64,000 nt of DNA from Microbacterium sp. zg-Y625. GTDB lineage: Bacteria; Actinomycetota; Actinomycetes; Actinomycetales; Microbacteriaceae. Shown here in pieces: positions 50,605 to 59,690 of this stretch (position 1 is the stretch's first letter; each line of letters begins with the position of its first letter). A model generated the notes under the pieces. It saw only the letters and a program-made list of their open reading frames with translations. It was not told the origin of the DNA and searched no databases. A program made the position numbers and the translations under genes. The stretch is from contig NZ_CP126740.1 of NCBI RefSeq assembly GCF_030246925.1, positions 2,852,001 through 2,916,000 of the forward strand. Reading direction: 5' to 3'.

Positions 50605-50934
50605 ATGGGCAAGCAGATGACCGAGATGCTCAAGGGCACGCTGGAGGGCGTGGTTCTGGCGATCCTCGCGCTGCGCCCGGCATACGGGTACGAGATCACC
50701 GGCTGGCTGCGCGAGCAGGGGTTCTCGGACATCGCCGAGGGCACCGTCTACGCCCTGCTGGTGCGCATCGAGCAGCGCGGGCTCGTCGACGTCGAGAAGG
50801 TGCCGTCCGAAAAGGGACCGCCGCGCAAGGTGTACTCGCTCAACGCGCGGGGGCACGCACAGCTCGAAGAGTTCTGGGCGACATGGAGCTTCCTGGCAGA
50901 ACGTCTGGAAGGGCTCCACCAAGGGGGAAAGTGA
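50605..50934 (+). CDS. PadR-family transcriptional regulator
   Basis: A 109-residue PadR winged-helix regulator: KGTLEGVVLAILALRPAYGYEITGWL, EGTVYALLVRIEQRGLV and PRKVYSLNARGHAQLEEF are all diagnostic. It heads an operon with DUF1048, ABC ATPase and ABC permease genes, the standard arrangement for PadR-controlled exporters. Its AT-rich upstream segment with inverted ACTGAGTAGT-type elements probably binds it. Confidence 0.92.
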   Translation: MGKQMTEMLKGTLEGVVLAILALRPAYGYEITGWLREQGFSDIAEGTVYALLVRIEQRGLVDVEKVPSEKGPPRKVYSLNARGHAQLEEFWATWSFLAERLEGLHQGGK

Positions 50935-50936
50935 AC

Positions 50937-51320
50937 ATGGCTGCAGGCTGGATCGAAAAGGTCACCGGATCGTTCGAAGAGAAGAAGCAGTACAAGCAGT
51001 ACAAGGCGCGTGTGGAGCAGCTTCCCGGCCCGTACCGCACCGCCACCGCCGCGCTGGAGCGGTACCTGATGTACTACGGGTCGATCAGCAAGGGCGACAC
51101 CCTGCTCGCGATGCTCGGCGACCTCGCCGACCTGTTCGAGCGGGCTGCCGCCGACGGCACGCCGATCCGCACGATCGTGGGCGAGGACCCGGTGGAGTTC
51201 GCAGAGGAGTTCATGCGCAACTACACCGACGGGCAGTGGATCAACAAGGAACGTGCCCGACTGGTCAAGGCCATCGACGCCGTGACGGGCGACGACCTGG
51301 AGAAGGAGGCGGAATCATGA
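50937..51320 (+). CDS. DUF1048-family protein
   Basis: A 127-residue alpha-helical protein matching DUF1048 (EKKQYKQYKARVEQLPGPYRTATAALERYLMYYG, in pieces, DLFERAAADGTPIRTIVGEDPVEFAEEF). These proteins are regularly found between a PadR regulator and an ABC exporter; their role is unknown, perhaps sensing or modulating the regulator. The start lies two bases after the PadR stop, and the end overlaps the ATPase start by four bases. Confidence 0.9.
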   Translation: MAAGWIEKVTGSFEEKKQYKQYKARVEQLPGPYRTATAALERYLMYYGSISKGDTLLAMLGDLADLFERAAADGTPIRTIVGEDPVEFAEEFMRNYTDGQWINKERARLVKAIDAVTGDDLEKEAES

Positions 51321-52120
51321 CCGCCACACCGGCCCCTGCCATCCACGTGGCGGGACTGGAGAAGTCGTTCAAGGACCTGCACGTCCTGCAGGGCGTCGAC
51401 TTCGACGTCGCACGCGGCGGCATCTTCGCGCTGCTCGGCTCCAACGGCGCCGGTAAGACCACGGTGGTGCGCATCCTCTCGACGCTGCTGCGGGCGGATG
51501 CCGGCACGGCGACGGTCAACGGCGCCGATGTGGTCACGCAGGCACCGCAGGTGCGGGAGTCGATCAGCCTCACCGGTCAGTTCGCCGCGGTCGACGAGGT
51601 GCTCACGGGCCGGGAGAACCTGATCCTGGTCGCGAAGCTGCGGCATCTGAAGGACCCGGGCGGCATCGCCGACGCGCTGCTCGCCCGCTTCGGCCTCACC
51701 GACGCGGGCGGCCGCCGAGCCGGCACGTACTCCGGGGGCATGCGGCGACGCCTCGACATCTCGATGAGCCTCATCGGCGACCCGCCGGTGATCTTCCTCG
51801 ACGAACCGACGACCGGGCTCGACCCGGAAGGACGCCGGGAGGTGTGGCAGGCGGTGAAGCAGCTGGCAGCAGGCGGCACCACGGTGCTGCTGACCACGCA
51901 GTACCTCGACGAGGCCGAGCACCTCGCCGACCGGATCGCGATCCTCCACCAGGGCCGCATCATCGCGGACGGCACCCTGGCGCAGCTGAAGAAGCTGCTG
52001 CCGCCGGCGACCGTCGAGTACGTGGAGAAGCAGCCCACCCTCGAGGAGGTCTTCCTCGCCATCATCGGCGACACACCGGGCACAGGCGCGTCGGCGACCA
52101 CCGGAGAGGAACGACCGTGA
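51317..52120 (+). CDS. ABC transporter ATP-binding protein, DrrA-type
   Basis: A 267-residue ATPase with Walker A LGSNGAGKTT near residue 42, Q-loop SLTGQFAAVDE, signature YSGGMRRRLDI, Walker B VIFLDEPTTGLDPEGRR and a switch His region (LLTTQYLDEAEHLADR). This pattern is that of drug/antibiotic export ATPases (DrrA). It partners with the permease that follows. Start and end overlap neighbours (ATGA and GTGA). Confidence 0.93.
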   Translation: MTATPAPAIHVAGLEKSFKDLHVLQGVDFDVARGGIFALLGSNGAGKTTVVRILSTLLRADAGTATVNGADVVTQAPQVRESISLTGQFAAVDEVLTGRENLILVAKLRHLKDPGGIADALLARFGLTDAGGRRAGTYSGGMRRRLDISMSLIGDPPVIFLDEPTTGLDPEGRREVWQAVKQLAAGGTTVLLTTQYLDEAEHLADRIAILHQGRIIADGTLAQLKKLLPPATVEYVEKQPTLEEVFLAIIGDTPGTGASATTGEERP

Positions 52121-52878
52121 CCCGCCACGCCCTCACCGACACCACCGTCCTCACCGGCCGGTCGCTGCGGCACATCCTGCGCAGCCCCGACACCATCGTC
52201 ACCACCGCAGTCACGCCGATCGCGCTGATGCTGCTGTTCGTCTACGTCTTCGGCGGTGCCATCGACGTCGGCACCGAGGCGTATGTGGACTACATGCTGC
52301 CCGGCATCCTGCTCATCACGATCGCCTCGGGCATCGCGTACACCGCGTACCGGCTGTTCCTCGACATGCAGGGCGGCATCTTCGAACGGTTCCAGTCCAT
52401 GCCCATCGCCCGCTCCGGCGTGCTCTGGGCGCACGTGCTGACCTCGATGGTGGCCAACGCGATCTCCCTGGCCATCGTCGTCGGCGTCGCACTGATCATG
52501 GGGTTCCGCACCGACGCGAACGTGCTGGAGTGGCTCGCCGTCATCGGCATGCTGCTGCTGTTCACGCTGGCGCTGACCTGGATCGCCGTGATCGCCGGCC
52601 TGTCGGCGAAGACCGTCGACGGCGCGAGCGCCTTTTCGTACCCGCTGATCTTCCTGCCGTTCATCAGCTCGGCGTTCGTTCCCACCGAGACCATGCCGGG
52701 CCCGGTGCGCTGGTTCGCCGAGAACCAGCCGGTCACGTCGATCGTCGACAGCACGCGCGCCCTGTTCTCGGGACAGCCGGTCGGCACCGAGATCTGGGTC
52801 GCCCTGGCGTGGTGCCTCGGCATCCTGATCGTCGCGTTCGTGGCCGCCATGGCGCTCTACCGCCGCAGGATCACCTGA
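52117..52878 (+). CDS. ABC transporter permease, DrrB / ABC-2 type
   Basis: A 253-residue ABC-2 type permease with six predicted membrane segments and the conserved IFERFQSMPIARSGVLWAHVLT coupling helix, LPFISSAFVPTETMPGPVRWFAENQPVT and a C-terminal helix. It is typical of DrrB-like exporters. The GTG start overlaps the ATPase stop. It completes the PadR-DUF1048-ABC export operon, whose substrate is probably a toxic compound that also releases PadR. Confidence 0.9.
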   Translation: MTRHALTDTTVLTGRSLRHILRSPDTIVTTAVTPIALMLLFVYVFGGAIDVGTEAYVDYMLPGILLITIASGIAYTAYRLFLDMQGGIFERFQSMPIARSGVLWAHVLTSMVANAISLAIVVGVALIMGFRTDANVLEWLAVIGMLLLFTLALTWIAVIAGLSAKTVDGASAFSYPLIFLPFISSAFVPTETMPGPVRWFAENQPVTSIVDSTRALFSGQPVGTEIWVALAWCLGILIVAFVAAMALYRRRIT

Positions 52879-52924
52879 CCGCCGGCTCATCCGCACGGTC
52901 CACGGGGCGCCGACCCGGGCACCC

Positions 52925-52982
52925 GCTGCGGCTGCGGCTGCGCCCGCCGGCTGCGGCTGCGGCTGCGGCTGCGGCTGCGGCT
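52925..52982 (+). repeat. Hexanucleotide GGCTGC tandem repeat
   Basis: A run of GGCTGC units with one GC-rich interruption lies in the 259-bp gap after the ABC permease gene. It abuts palindromic element copy B. It looks like a slippage-prone microsatellite; no gene is disrupted. Confidence 0.8.
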
Positions 52983-52985
52983 CAG

Positions 52986-53055
52986 CTTCGGAGAAAACCG
53001 GTTCCTCGGACCCGGTCCGCCCCTCCGGTCCGACGACGTGGCGAACCCCGAAGAT
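52986..53055. repeat. 70-bp palindromic element, copy B
   Basis: Ungapped homolog of 50433-50502 with conserved ends (CTTCGGAGAA ... CCCCGAAGA) and the CGGTCCGA and CGTGGCGA blocks. The middle is the most diverged part. It follows the GGCTGC run and precedes the glycosyltransferase gene. Confidence 0.75.
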
Positions 53056-53123
53056 GTGGCGATGCCGGGACCCCGATCCCGCGCCGCTCGGCGGGACCGT
53101 CGCGCGAGAGGGCCGCACCCCCC

Positions 53124-53129
53124 TAGGCT
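53124..53129 (+). promoter_or_regulatory. -10 box of a leaderless glycosyltransferase transcript
   Basis: TAGGCT ends eight bases before the ATG at 53138. No -35 match is seen. Confidence 0.5.
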
Positions 53130-53137
53130 GACGGGCC

Positions 53138-53947
53138 ATGAGCAGCATCAGCATCGTCATCCCATCGCGCGACGACGCGCGCATGCTGCGGCACTGCCTC
53201 GCCGCGATCGCCGCGCAGACCCGGCCCCCGGACGAGGTCATCGTCGTCGACAACGGATCCCGTGACGACACCGCCGAGGTCGCGCGTGCCGCCGGGGCGC
53301 GGGTCGTCTTCGAGCCGCAGCCCGGGGTGCTGCGCGCTACGGCGGCCGGATTCGACGCCGCCGAGGGCGACATCATCGGGCGGCTGGATGCCGATTCGAT
53401 CCCGGCGCCGGATTGGGTCGCGCACCTGGAGGCGCGGTTCGACGCCGACCCCACGCTCACCGGCGTGACGGGCACGGGACGGTTCTACGGCGGCACGTGG
53501 CCGCGTCGCTTCCTCGGACGATACGCCTACCTCGGCGGTTACTTCTGGTCGATGCGCGTGGTGATGGGGCACGTGCCGGTTTTCGGGTCGAACTTCGCCC
53601 TGCGCCGGGAGGCGTGGCAGGAGATGCGCCCGCACCTGCACATGGACGATCCGCGTATGCACGACGACCTCGAGATCAGCTTCGCGCTGCGGCCCGACAT
53701 GGGAGTGGACTTCGACCGCGACCTGCGGGTGGGCGTCTCCGCGCGCCCCTTCGACTCGATGGCCGGCTTTCGCCGTCGCGTGAACTGGGCCTTCCACGGG
53801 CTCGCGGTGAACCTCGCCGAGGAGAGCATCGCGCAGCGTCAATGGGAGTGCGCCGCGGGGCGGCGACGGCGCCACCGACTGCAGCGGGCGGCACGCCGCA
53901 CATCGCGTCAGGTCACGGAGAGATCAGCGCCAGCATCGCTTCGGTGA
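53138..53947 (+). CDS. Family 2 glycosyltransferase
   Basis: A 269-residue GT2 protein with SIVIPSRDDARML, IVVDNGSRDDTAEVA and the metal-binding GRLDADSIPAPDW. A C-terminal basic, Arg-rich tail (RRRRHRLQRAARRTSRQ) follows the catalytic core. No membrane segment is evident except one possible hydrophobic stretch. It could modify envelope polysaccharide or glycolipid. The 3' end overlaps the convergent hydrolase gene by 35 bp. Confidence 0.88.
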   Translation: MSSISIVIPSRDDARMLRHCLAAIAAQTRPPDEVIVVDNGSRDDTAEVARAAGARVVFEPQPGVLRATAAGFDAAEGDIIGRLDADSIPAPDWVAHLEARFDADPTLTGVTGTGRFYGGTWPRRFLGRYAYLGGYFWSMRVVMGHVPVFGSNFALRREAWQEMRPHLHMDDPRMHDDLEISFALRPDMGVDFDRDLRVGVSARPFDSMAGFRRRVNWAFHGLAVNLAEESIAQRQWECAAGRRRRHRLQRAARRTSRQVTERSAPASLR

Positions 53948-54824
53948 CCTGGTGAGGCGCCGATTCGCACGGGCTGTGGCCGGTGTGGATCACCAGTATC
54001 GTCGCGCCCACCCGCGCGGCGAACGCGTCATGCGCCTCGACCGGCCAGACGTCCCCGGTGCCGGTGATCACGAGCACCGGAATGCCCGTGGCCCGCAGCG
54101 CGTCGGCGACGTCGGGCGTGTTCTTCATGAGCCCGAAGATGTCCTCCACGCTCGAACGGCGGGTGAGCGCGAAACGGGCCTTGACGAAGTCCGCCCGATC
54201 CTGCGGCGCGCGGTGGACGTTGTTGCGCACCGCCCACATCATCAGCCGCGCGGCCACCCACGCGGGCACGGGACCCGTCACGGGACCCAGGATCTTGAAC
54301 GAGCGCAGCGCCTGGCCCGCGACCGGCGGTGCCGACAGCAGCGTGAGGCTCAGGAACAGTTGCGGATACCGGGTCGCGGCGGCCGCCGTAACGGTGCCGG
54401 CGAAGGAATAGCCGAGCACGTGCGCCGGCGTCGATCCGGCGTGGAGCACCGCGAGCAGATCATCCATGAAGAGGTCGAGTGTGTAGTGCGGACGCGGCGG
54501 GTCGACGTTCTCGGGCCCCGCCGCATGGGACTCGTACTGGCCCGCCATGTCGTAGGACTCCGCGCGGTACCCCGCCGCCGCCAGCAGCGGCATCATCCGG
54601 ACGAAGTCCTCCTTCGAGCCCGTCACCCCCGGAACGAGCACGACCCGCGTCCCGTCCGGCGGCCCCATCGACACGCGGGCTATGCCTCCGCTGGGCGCGG
54701 CGACCGTGTCGCGCTCGGCGCCCGGCGGAAAGCGGCTCCAATCGATCGGCTCGAGCGCCGCATCCAGCGCGGCGGCGCGACCCATCACGCCCTGCGGTTG
54801 ACCGTTCCTCTGCCTGAGGCCCAC
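53913..54824 (-). CDS. Alpha/beta hydrolase
   Basis: A 303-residue alpha/beta-hydrolase fold protein with the GYSFAG nucleophile elbow (Ser about residue 142), an acidic residue in GTGDVWPVEAH and the late His in HTGHSPCESAP. An LVPGVTGSKEDFVRMMPLL segment supplies the oxyanion loop. A Met at 54785 is an alternative start. Substrate unknown. Confidence 0.87.
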   Translation of the reverse strand: MGLRQRNGQPQGVMGRAAALDAALEPIDWSRFPPGAERDTVAAPSGGIARVSMGPPDGTRVVLVPGVTGSKEDFVRMMPLLAAAGYRAESYDMAGQYESHAAGPENVDPPRPHYTLDLFMDDLLAVLHAGSTPAHVLGYSFAGTVTAAAATRYPQLFLSLTLLSAPPVAGQALRSFKILGPVTGPVPAWVAARLMMWAVRNNVHRAPQDRADFVKARFALTRRSSVEDIFGLMKNTPDVADALRATGIPVLVITGTGDVWPVEAHDAFAARVGATILVIHTGHSPCESAPHQVTEAMLALISP

Positions 54825-54851
54825 GAGGGCATCCTAGGGGGGCGCCGCCGC

Positions 54852-55628
54852 TCAGCGGTGCTGGAATCGCGCAGGCCGCTTCTCGCTGAAGGCGGCCATC
54901 CCCTCTTTCTGGTCTTCCAGCGCGAACAGCGAGGTGAACAGGCTCTTCTCGAGCCGCAGCCCTTCGGTCAGGCTCGTCTCCTGCGCCGCGCGCAGCGCCT
55001 GCTTCGCGGCGTAGACGACCGGCAGCGACTTCGCGGCGATGGTCTCGGCCGTTGCCGCCGCCTCCTCCAGCAGGTCGGATGCCGGCACGACGCGCGACAC
55101 CAGGCCGGCGCGCTCCGCCTCCGTGGCATCCATCATGCGCCCCGTGAGCACGAGCTCGGCCGCCTTGAACGGCCCGATCGCGCGCGTGAGGCGCTGAGTG
55201 CCGCCGATGCCGGGGATCACTCCGAGGTTGATCTCGGGCTGACCGAACCGTGCGGTGTCGGCGGCGAGGATCACGTCGCACATCATGGCCAGCTCGCAGC
55301 CGCCGCCCAGCGCGAAACCGGCGACCGCCGCGACGATGGGGGTGCGCACGCGCGAGAACTCCTCGAGCCCGGCGAAGGGGTTGCGCATCGTCATCTCGTG
55401 GGAGGTCTTGTCGGCCATCTGCTTGATGTCGGCGCCGGCGGCGAAGGCACGCTCGGATCCGGTGAGCACGATGCAGCCGATCTCCTCGTCGGCGTCGAAC
55501 GCCGCCGCCGCTGCGGCGAGCTCGCCCGCGAGTTGGGAGTTGAGGGCGTTCAGCGCATCGGGGCGGTTGAGCGTGATCCACCCGACGCGGCCACGGGTCT
55601 CGACGATGAGAGTCTCGTATGGGGTCAT
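54852..55628 (-). CDS. Enoyl-CoA hydratase
   Basis: A 258-residue crotonase-family protein with [35 protein letters not shown] and [19 protein letters not shown] carrying both catalytic Glu residues. It hydrates enoyl-CoA in beta-oxidation or branched-chain catabolism. It is encoded four bases after the acyl-CoA dehydrogenase stop, and the two form a probable operon. Confidence 0.92.
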   Translation of the reverse strand: MTPYETLIVETRGRVGWITLNRPDALNALNSQLAGELAAAAAAFDADEEIGCIVLTGSERAFAAGADIKQMADKTSHEMTMRNPFAGLEEFSRVRTPIVAAVAGFALGGGCELAMMCDVILAADTARFGQPEINLGVIPGIGGTQRLTRAIGPFKAAELVLTGRMMDATEAERAGLVSRVVPASDLLEEAAATAETIAAKSLPVVYAAKQALRAAQETSLTEGLRLEKSLFTSLFALEDQKEGMAAFSEKRPARFQHR

Positions 55629-55632
55629 GGGT

Positions 55633-56814
55633 TCATCGTGCCATGCGGCCGCGGCGCAGCAGCTCACGGCCGACGATGACGCGCATGATCTCGTTGGTGC
55701 CCTCGAGGATCTGGTGGACCCGCAGGTCGCGCACGACCTTCTCGAGGCCGAACTCGCGCAGGTAGCCGTAGCCGCCGTGCAGCTGCAGCGCGTCGTTGGC
55801 GACCCGGAACCCGGCGTCGGTGGCGAAACGCTTGGCCATCGCGCACTGCACCGCGGCGTCGTCCGCACGGGCGTCCAGCGCCCGGGCCGCGCCCTGCACC
55901 AGGGCTCGGGCGGCGTGCAGATCGGTCGCCATGTCGGCGAGGCTGAACACCACCGACTGCTTCTCGGCGAGGGCCTCACCGAACGCGGTGCGCTCCTGTA
56001 CGTAGCGCACCGTGCGGTCCATCGCCCACTGCGCGCCCCCGATCGAGCACGCGGCGATCCCCAGCCGGCCGCCGTCGAGGGCGGCCATCGCGATGCGGAA
56101 GCCCTGCCCCTCCTCACCGACGAGAGCGGATGCCGGCACGCGCACTCCGTCGAGCATCACCTGCCGGGTGGGCTGTGCACGCCACCCCATCTTGTGTTCG
56201 TTCGGGCCGAACGACAGCCCCGGCGCGTCGCCCGGCACGAGAAAGGCCGAGATTCCGCGGGCACCGGACGTGGCATCGCCGGTGCGCGCCATGACGACGT
56301 AGACCGCGGACTCGCCGGCGGCCGAGATGAACTGCTTCACCCCGGTGAGCACGTAGCCGTCGGCGTCGGCCACGGCGGTGGTCGAGAGGGATGCGGCATC
56401 CGACCCCGCCCCCGGTTCGGTCAGGCAGTACGAGCTCACCTCTTCCAGCGACACCAGACGCGGGAGCCACTGGGTGCGCTGCTCCTCGGTGCCGTAGACG
56501 TCGATGATGCCGGCGACCATGTTGTGGATCGAGATGTAGGCCGCCAACGAGGGATCGCCCTCGGCGAGCGCCTCGTAGATCGCGGCCGCGTCGATGCGCG
56601 CGAGGCCGGCGCCACCGACGTCCTCGCGCACGCAGATGCCGCCGAGGCCGAGCTCACCGGCGCGGCGCAGGGTGTCGCGGGGGAAGATCTCCCGTTCATC
56701 GCGCTCGAGTGCGTGCGGCGCCAGCTCGGCGGCGGTGAACTCACGGACGGCGTCGAGGATCGCGGCCCTCTCGTCGTCACTGAGTGCGGGCGGGGCGGTC
56801 ATCATCGACGTCAT
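55633..56814 (-). CDS. Acyl-CoA dehydrogenase
   Basis: A 393-residue flavoenzyme. It has the FAD-binding [26 protein letters not shown] and [18 protein letters not shown] segments, and a catalytic Glu in [10 protein letters not shown]. It resembles isobutyryl-/2-methylbutyryl-type dehydrogenases; valine or fatty-acid degradation is plausible. It reduces the electron-transfer flavoprotein encoded 3 kb away. The Met at 56814 is chosen over upstream in-frame codons by family start. Confidence 0.92.
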   Translation of the reverse strand: MTSMMTAPPALSDDERAAILDAVREFTAAELAPHALERDEREIFPRDTLRRAGELGLGGICVREDVGGAGLARIDAAAIYEALAEGDPSLAAYISIHNMVAGIIDVYGTEEQRTQWLPRLVSLEEVSSYCLTEPGAGSDAASLSTTAVADADGYVLTGVKQFISAAGESAVYVVMARTGDATSGARGISAFLVPGDAPGLSFGPNEHKMGWRAQPTRQVMLDGVRVPASALVGEEGQGFRIAMAALDGGRLGIAACSIGGAQWAMDRTVRYVQERTAFGEALAEKQSVVFSLADMATDLHAARALVQGAARALDARADDAAVQCAMAKRFATDAGFRVANDALQLHGGYGYLREFGLEKVVRDLRVHQILEGTNEIMRVIVGRELLRRGRMAR

Positions 56815-56895
56815 CGTCGTTCCATCCTGTTCAGGCTTGTGGCCGAGGCGGTGTGAGCGGTGCGAACAGTGTAATCGCGGGGTCCCCTGCCGGGA

Positions 56896-56960
56896 TGAGG
56901 GGATCCGCCCGCATGAGGGCGTGTGGCGGCGGATCGCCCTCATTCCGGCGGATCTCCTCA
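56896..56960. repeat. Nested palindrome between acyl-CoA dehydrogenase and metallo-hydrolase genes
   Basis: Outer arms TGAGGGGATCCGCC (56896-56909) and GGCGGATCTCCTCA (56947-56960) with one mismatch; inner arms ATGAGGGCG (56913-56921) and CGCCCTCAT (56935-56943). Downstream are duplicated CGGGAGCCGG motifs. It lies in the 219-bp gap and could terminate the metallo-hydrolase transcript. Confidence 0.65.
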
Positions 56961-57033
56961 GCCGAGCGTGCGTGCCGGGAGCCGGAATCGGGGATCCGGG
57001 AGCCGGGAGCCGCCGCCGGGCGGGGCGCAGCCA

Positions 57034-57858
57034 TCAGCCCGCGGCGGAGCCCTCACGCAGGTAGGCCAGCTGCGCGCGCACCGAGGCCTCCGCGGCGAAC
57101 CGCACTGCCGGGTCGACCCCGCCGTACACCGCGTCGGTCACGGCGGTGACGAGATCGGCATCCGTCGCCGCAGACCGGCCGAGCGCGGTGAGCGCATCGC
57201 GCACCTCCTGCAGTCGCCCGCGGCGGTGCTCGGCGTAGGCGTCGCACACGGCAGCGAGGTCGGGGAGCATCGGCCCGTGGGCAGGCAGCGTGGGGATGCG
57301 CCCATACGCGCGGAGCCGCTCGAGGGTCGCGAGGTAGCTGCCCAACGACCCGTCGGGCGCGGCGATGATCGTCGTTCCCCGCCCGAGGATCGTGTCGCCG
57401 GTGAGCATGCTGCCCGTGGCGGATGCCGCCGGGTCACCGGCCGGCGCATCGTGCGGCAGGTGCAGCGAAACGGAGTCCGCCGTGTGACCGGGCGTGGCGA
57501 CGACCGCGATCACCGCGCCCGCCGCATCGATGCGCTCGCCGTCCACGAGCGGAGGGCCGTCGATGCACAACGCCGGATCGAGCGCCCGCACCGGCGCGCC
57601 GGTGAGCGCGGCGAACCGCGGCGCCACCTCGACGTGGTCGGCGTGGTGGTGGGTGAGGAGGATCAGCTCCACCGGCCCGAACCCCTGCAGGGCCTGCAGG
57701 TGACCCTCGTCACCGGGTCCGGGGTCGACCACCACGACCGACGTCGCGCCGGGTGCGCCGATCACGAGGGAGTTCGTGCCGTCGAGCGTCATGGGGCCCG
57801 CGTTCGGCGCCAGCACGCGGGTGACCAACCCGGTCCAGCGCTCGGCCGCGGCATCCAT
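57034..57858 (-). CDS. MBL-fold metallo-hydrolase
   Basis: A 274-residue metallo-beta-lactamase-fold protein with the THHHADHVE metal-binding motif, ATPGHTADSVSLHL and LTGDTILG. Such proteins include glyoxalase II and thioester hydrolases. It is last in the etfB-etfA-cytochrome b operon, six bases after the cytochrome stop. Its link to the electron-transfer chain is unclear. Confidence 0.88.
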   Translation of the reverse strand: MDAAAERWTGLVTRVLAPNAGPMTLDGTNSLVIGAPGATSVVVVDPGPGDEGHLQALQGFGPVELILLTHHHADHVEVAPRFAALTGAPVRALDPALCIDGPPLVDGERIDAAGAVIAVVATPGHTADSVSLHLPHDAPAGDPAASATGSMLTGDTILGRGTTIIAAPDGSLGSYLATLERLRAYGRIPTLPAHGPMLPDLAAVCDAYAEHRRGRLQEVRDALTALGRSAATDADLVTAVTDAVYGGVDPAVRFAAEASVRAQLAYLREGSAAG

Positions 57859-57864
57859 GTCGGT

Positions 57865-59688
57865 CTAGCGCCCGCTCACCGTGCCGAACAGGCGCGCAAT
57901 CGGGGCGACGACCATCGGGCGGGCGGCGATCCAGGCGATCGCGATGGCGACGATCGAGGCGATGAAGATCCAGAACCCCGTCCAGTTGTCCGCGTAGGCG
58001 GCCGGGTCGACCGACCCCTGAGCGGCGTACATGTGGTTGAGGTTGCGCAGCGCACCGGTGGCGAACACCAGACCGACGTGCACGATGATGAACGCCACGA
58101 AGAACAGCATCACGGGGAAGTGGAGCTTCCGCGCCCAGTCGATGGGATAGGCCTTGTTGAGCCCAGCGGCGTTCTTCGGCCACAGTCCGCTCATGCGGTA
58201 GCCGGTGATCGTCGCCAGCGGGGCGGCGATGAACACCGTCGTGAAGTACGCCAGCTGCTGGATCGAGTTGTAGTTGACCCAGCCGTTCTCGGTCGGCCAG
58301 TCGAGCGAGATGTACTGCAGCACCGCCGACAGGGCGTTGGGGAAGACCTCCCAGCTGGTCGGGACGATGCGCATCCACTGTCCGGAGACGAACAGCAGCA
58401 CCACGAAGATCAGGCCGTTGGCCAGCCACAGCACGTCCAGCGCCTGGTGGAACCAGATGTTGAGGCTCGTCTTGCCCTTCTTGTCGCCGCGCGGCGTCCA
58501 GAACACCGTGGGCCGCTTCTCGGTGCGCACCTGCAAGCCGGTGCGGATGATCAGCACCATGAGGAACGCGTTGAAGAAGTGCTGCCACCCCAGCCACGCC
58601 GGGAACCCGATGGGGGCACCCTCGGGCAGGTGGTACTCGCCGGGGTAAGTGGTGAGGAACTCCTGCATGAACTCCAGGCTGAGGAACCAGCGCACGAAGA
58701 AGACCGCCATCGCCGCGGCGACCAGCAGGGCGCCGCCGCCCACGAGGACCACACCGGCCCACTGGCCGCGGGTGAACGGTCCGATGCGGCGGGGTTCGGG
58801 CTTCGGAGCCGGGCGCCGGGATGCCGCAGCACCCGGCCATACCGTGCGCGGCACGGTGAGCGGCGGGCGCGGTCCGGTCGCGACGGTGGTGGATGCCGCG
58901 GCGGCTGCCGGTAGGGCCGTCGATGCCGCGGGCACGGCAGCAGGTGCCGTCGCGGCAGCGGCGGCTGCCGGGGCGGTGGCGGATGCCGCGGTCGCAGCGG
59001 TGGATGCCGGTGCGGTCTCGGCAGGCGCCGACGCGGCGTCGCTCATCGGTTCGGTCGAAGCTGCCGGACTTCCGGCGCCGGGGTGCGCGAGGCCGGCCGG
59101 CGGCCAGGGCTCGCCATCGATGGTGCGCGGAAGTCCGCGACGCAGCGGCACTCCGTCGCCGGACGTCGCAGCGGAACCCGCCGGCACGGTGGCGACGCTG
59201 GCCGCGGCGGCCGCGGGTGCGCCGTCGGCCGCGAGCGGCTCGCTCGGGGGCTGCACGGGTGTCGCTTCCGCACGGTCCGCGGCATCCGCACCCGACGGGT
59301 GCGACACCGCAGCGGTACCGGCCGGCGGCCAGGGCTCCCCGCCCGGTACGCGCGGGAGTCCGCGGCGCACCGTACGCGTGGCGCCGGGCTGTTCGCGTGT
59401 CACTTCCGCACGGTCTGCGGCAACCGCAGCCGGCGTCTGCGACACCGGAGCAGCGGCGTCGGGCACGGGTGCGGGCGCGGCGACGGCGGGCTCAGCGGCC
59501 GCGGGAGCAGCGGCCGCGGCCGCAGCCGGCGTGGGAACCTCAGCCGGGGCCGCAGCGCCCGCGCCGTCTTCGCGGATTGCGGATGCCACGCCGGCGAGCG
59601 TCGCCGGCGCCTCGCCCGCGGGCGGCCATGGCTCTCCTCCGGACACCCGCGGAAGGCCCCGGCGCACCGTTCGCCCGTATGTCGCCAC
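57865..59688 (-). CDS. Cytochrome b/b6-like protein with a Pro/Ala-rich N-terminal domain and three repeat motifs
   Basis: A 607-residue protein. The C-terminal 300 residues are a membrane cytochrome b domain with five or six segments and heme-ligand candidates in [27 protein letters not shown] and IIVHVGLVF. The N-terminal 300 residues are Ala/Pro-rich linker carrying three copies of RRGLPR[11 protein letters not shown] (about residues 9-25, 108-124, 183-199). It is three bases downstream of etfA, so it probably takes or delivers electrons for ETF. The linker repeats may bind a partner. Confidence 0.85.
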   Translation of the reverse strand: MATYGRTVRRGLPRVSGGEPWPPAGEAPATLAGVASAIREDGAGAAAPAEVPTPAAAAAAAPAAAEPAVAAPAPVPDAAAPVSQTPAAVAADRAEVTREQPGATRTVRRGLPRVPGGEPWPPAGTAAVSHPSGADAADRAEATPVQPPSEPLAADGAPAAAAASVATVPAGSAATSGDGVPLRRGLPRTIDGEPWPPAGLAHPGAGSPAASTEPMSDAASAPAETAPASTAATAASATAPAAAAAATAPAAVPAASTALPAAAAASTTVATGPRPPLTVPRTVWPGAAASRRPAPKPEPRRIGPFTRGQWAGVVLVGGGALLVAAAMAVFFVRWFLSLEFMQEFLTTYPGEYHLPEGAPIGFPAWLGWQHFFNAFLMVLIIRTGLQVRTEKRPTVFWTPRGDKKGKTSLNIWFHQALDVLWLANGLIFVVLLFVSGQWMRIVPTSWEVFPNALSAVLQYISLDWPTENGWVNYNSIQQLAYFTTVFIAAPLATITGYRMSGLWPKNAAGLNKAYPIDWARKLHFPVMLFFVAFIIVHVGLVFATGALRNLNHMYAAQGSVDPAAYADNWTGFWIFIASIVAIAIAWIAARPMVVAPIARLFGTVSGR

Positions 59689-59690
59689 GG

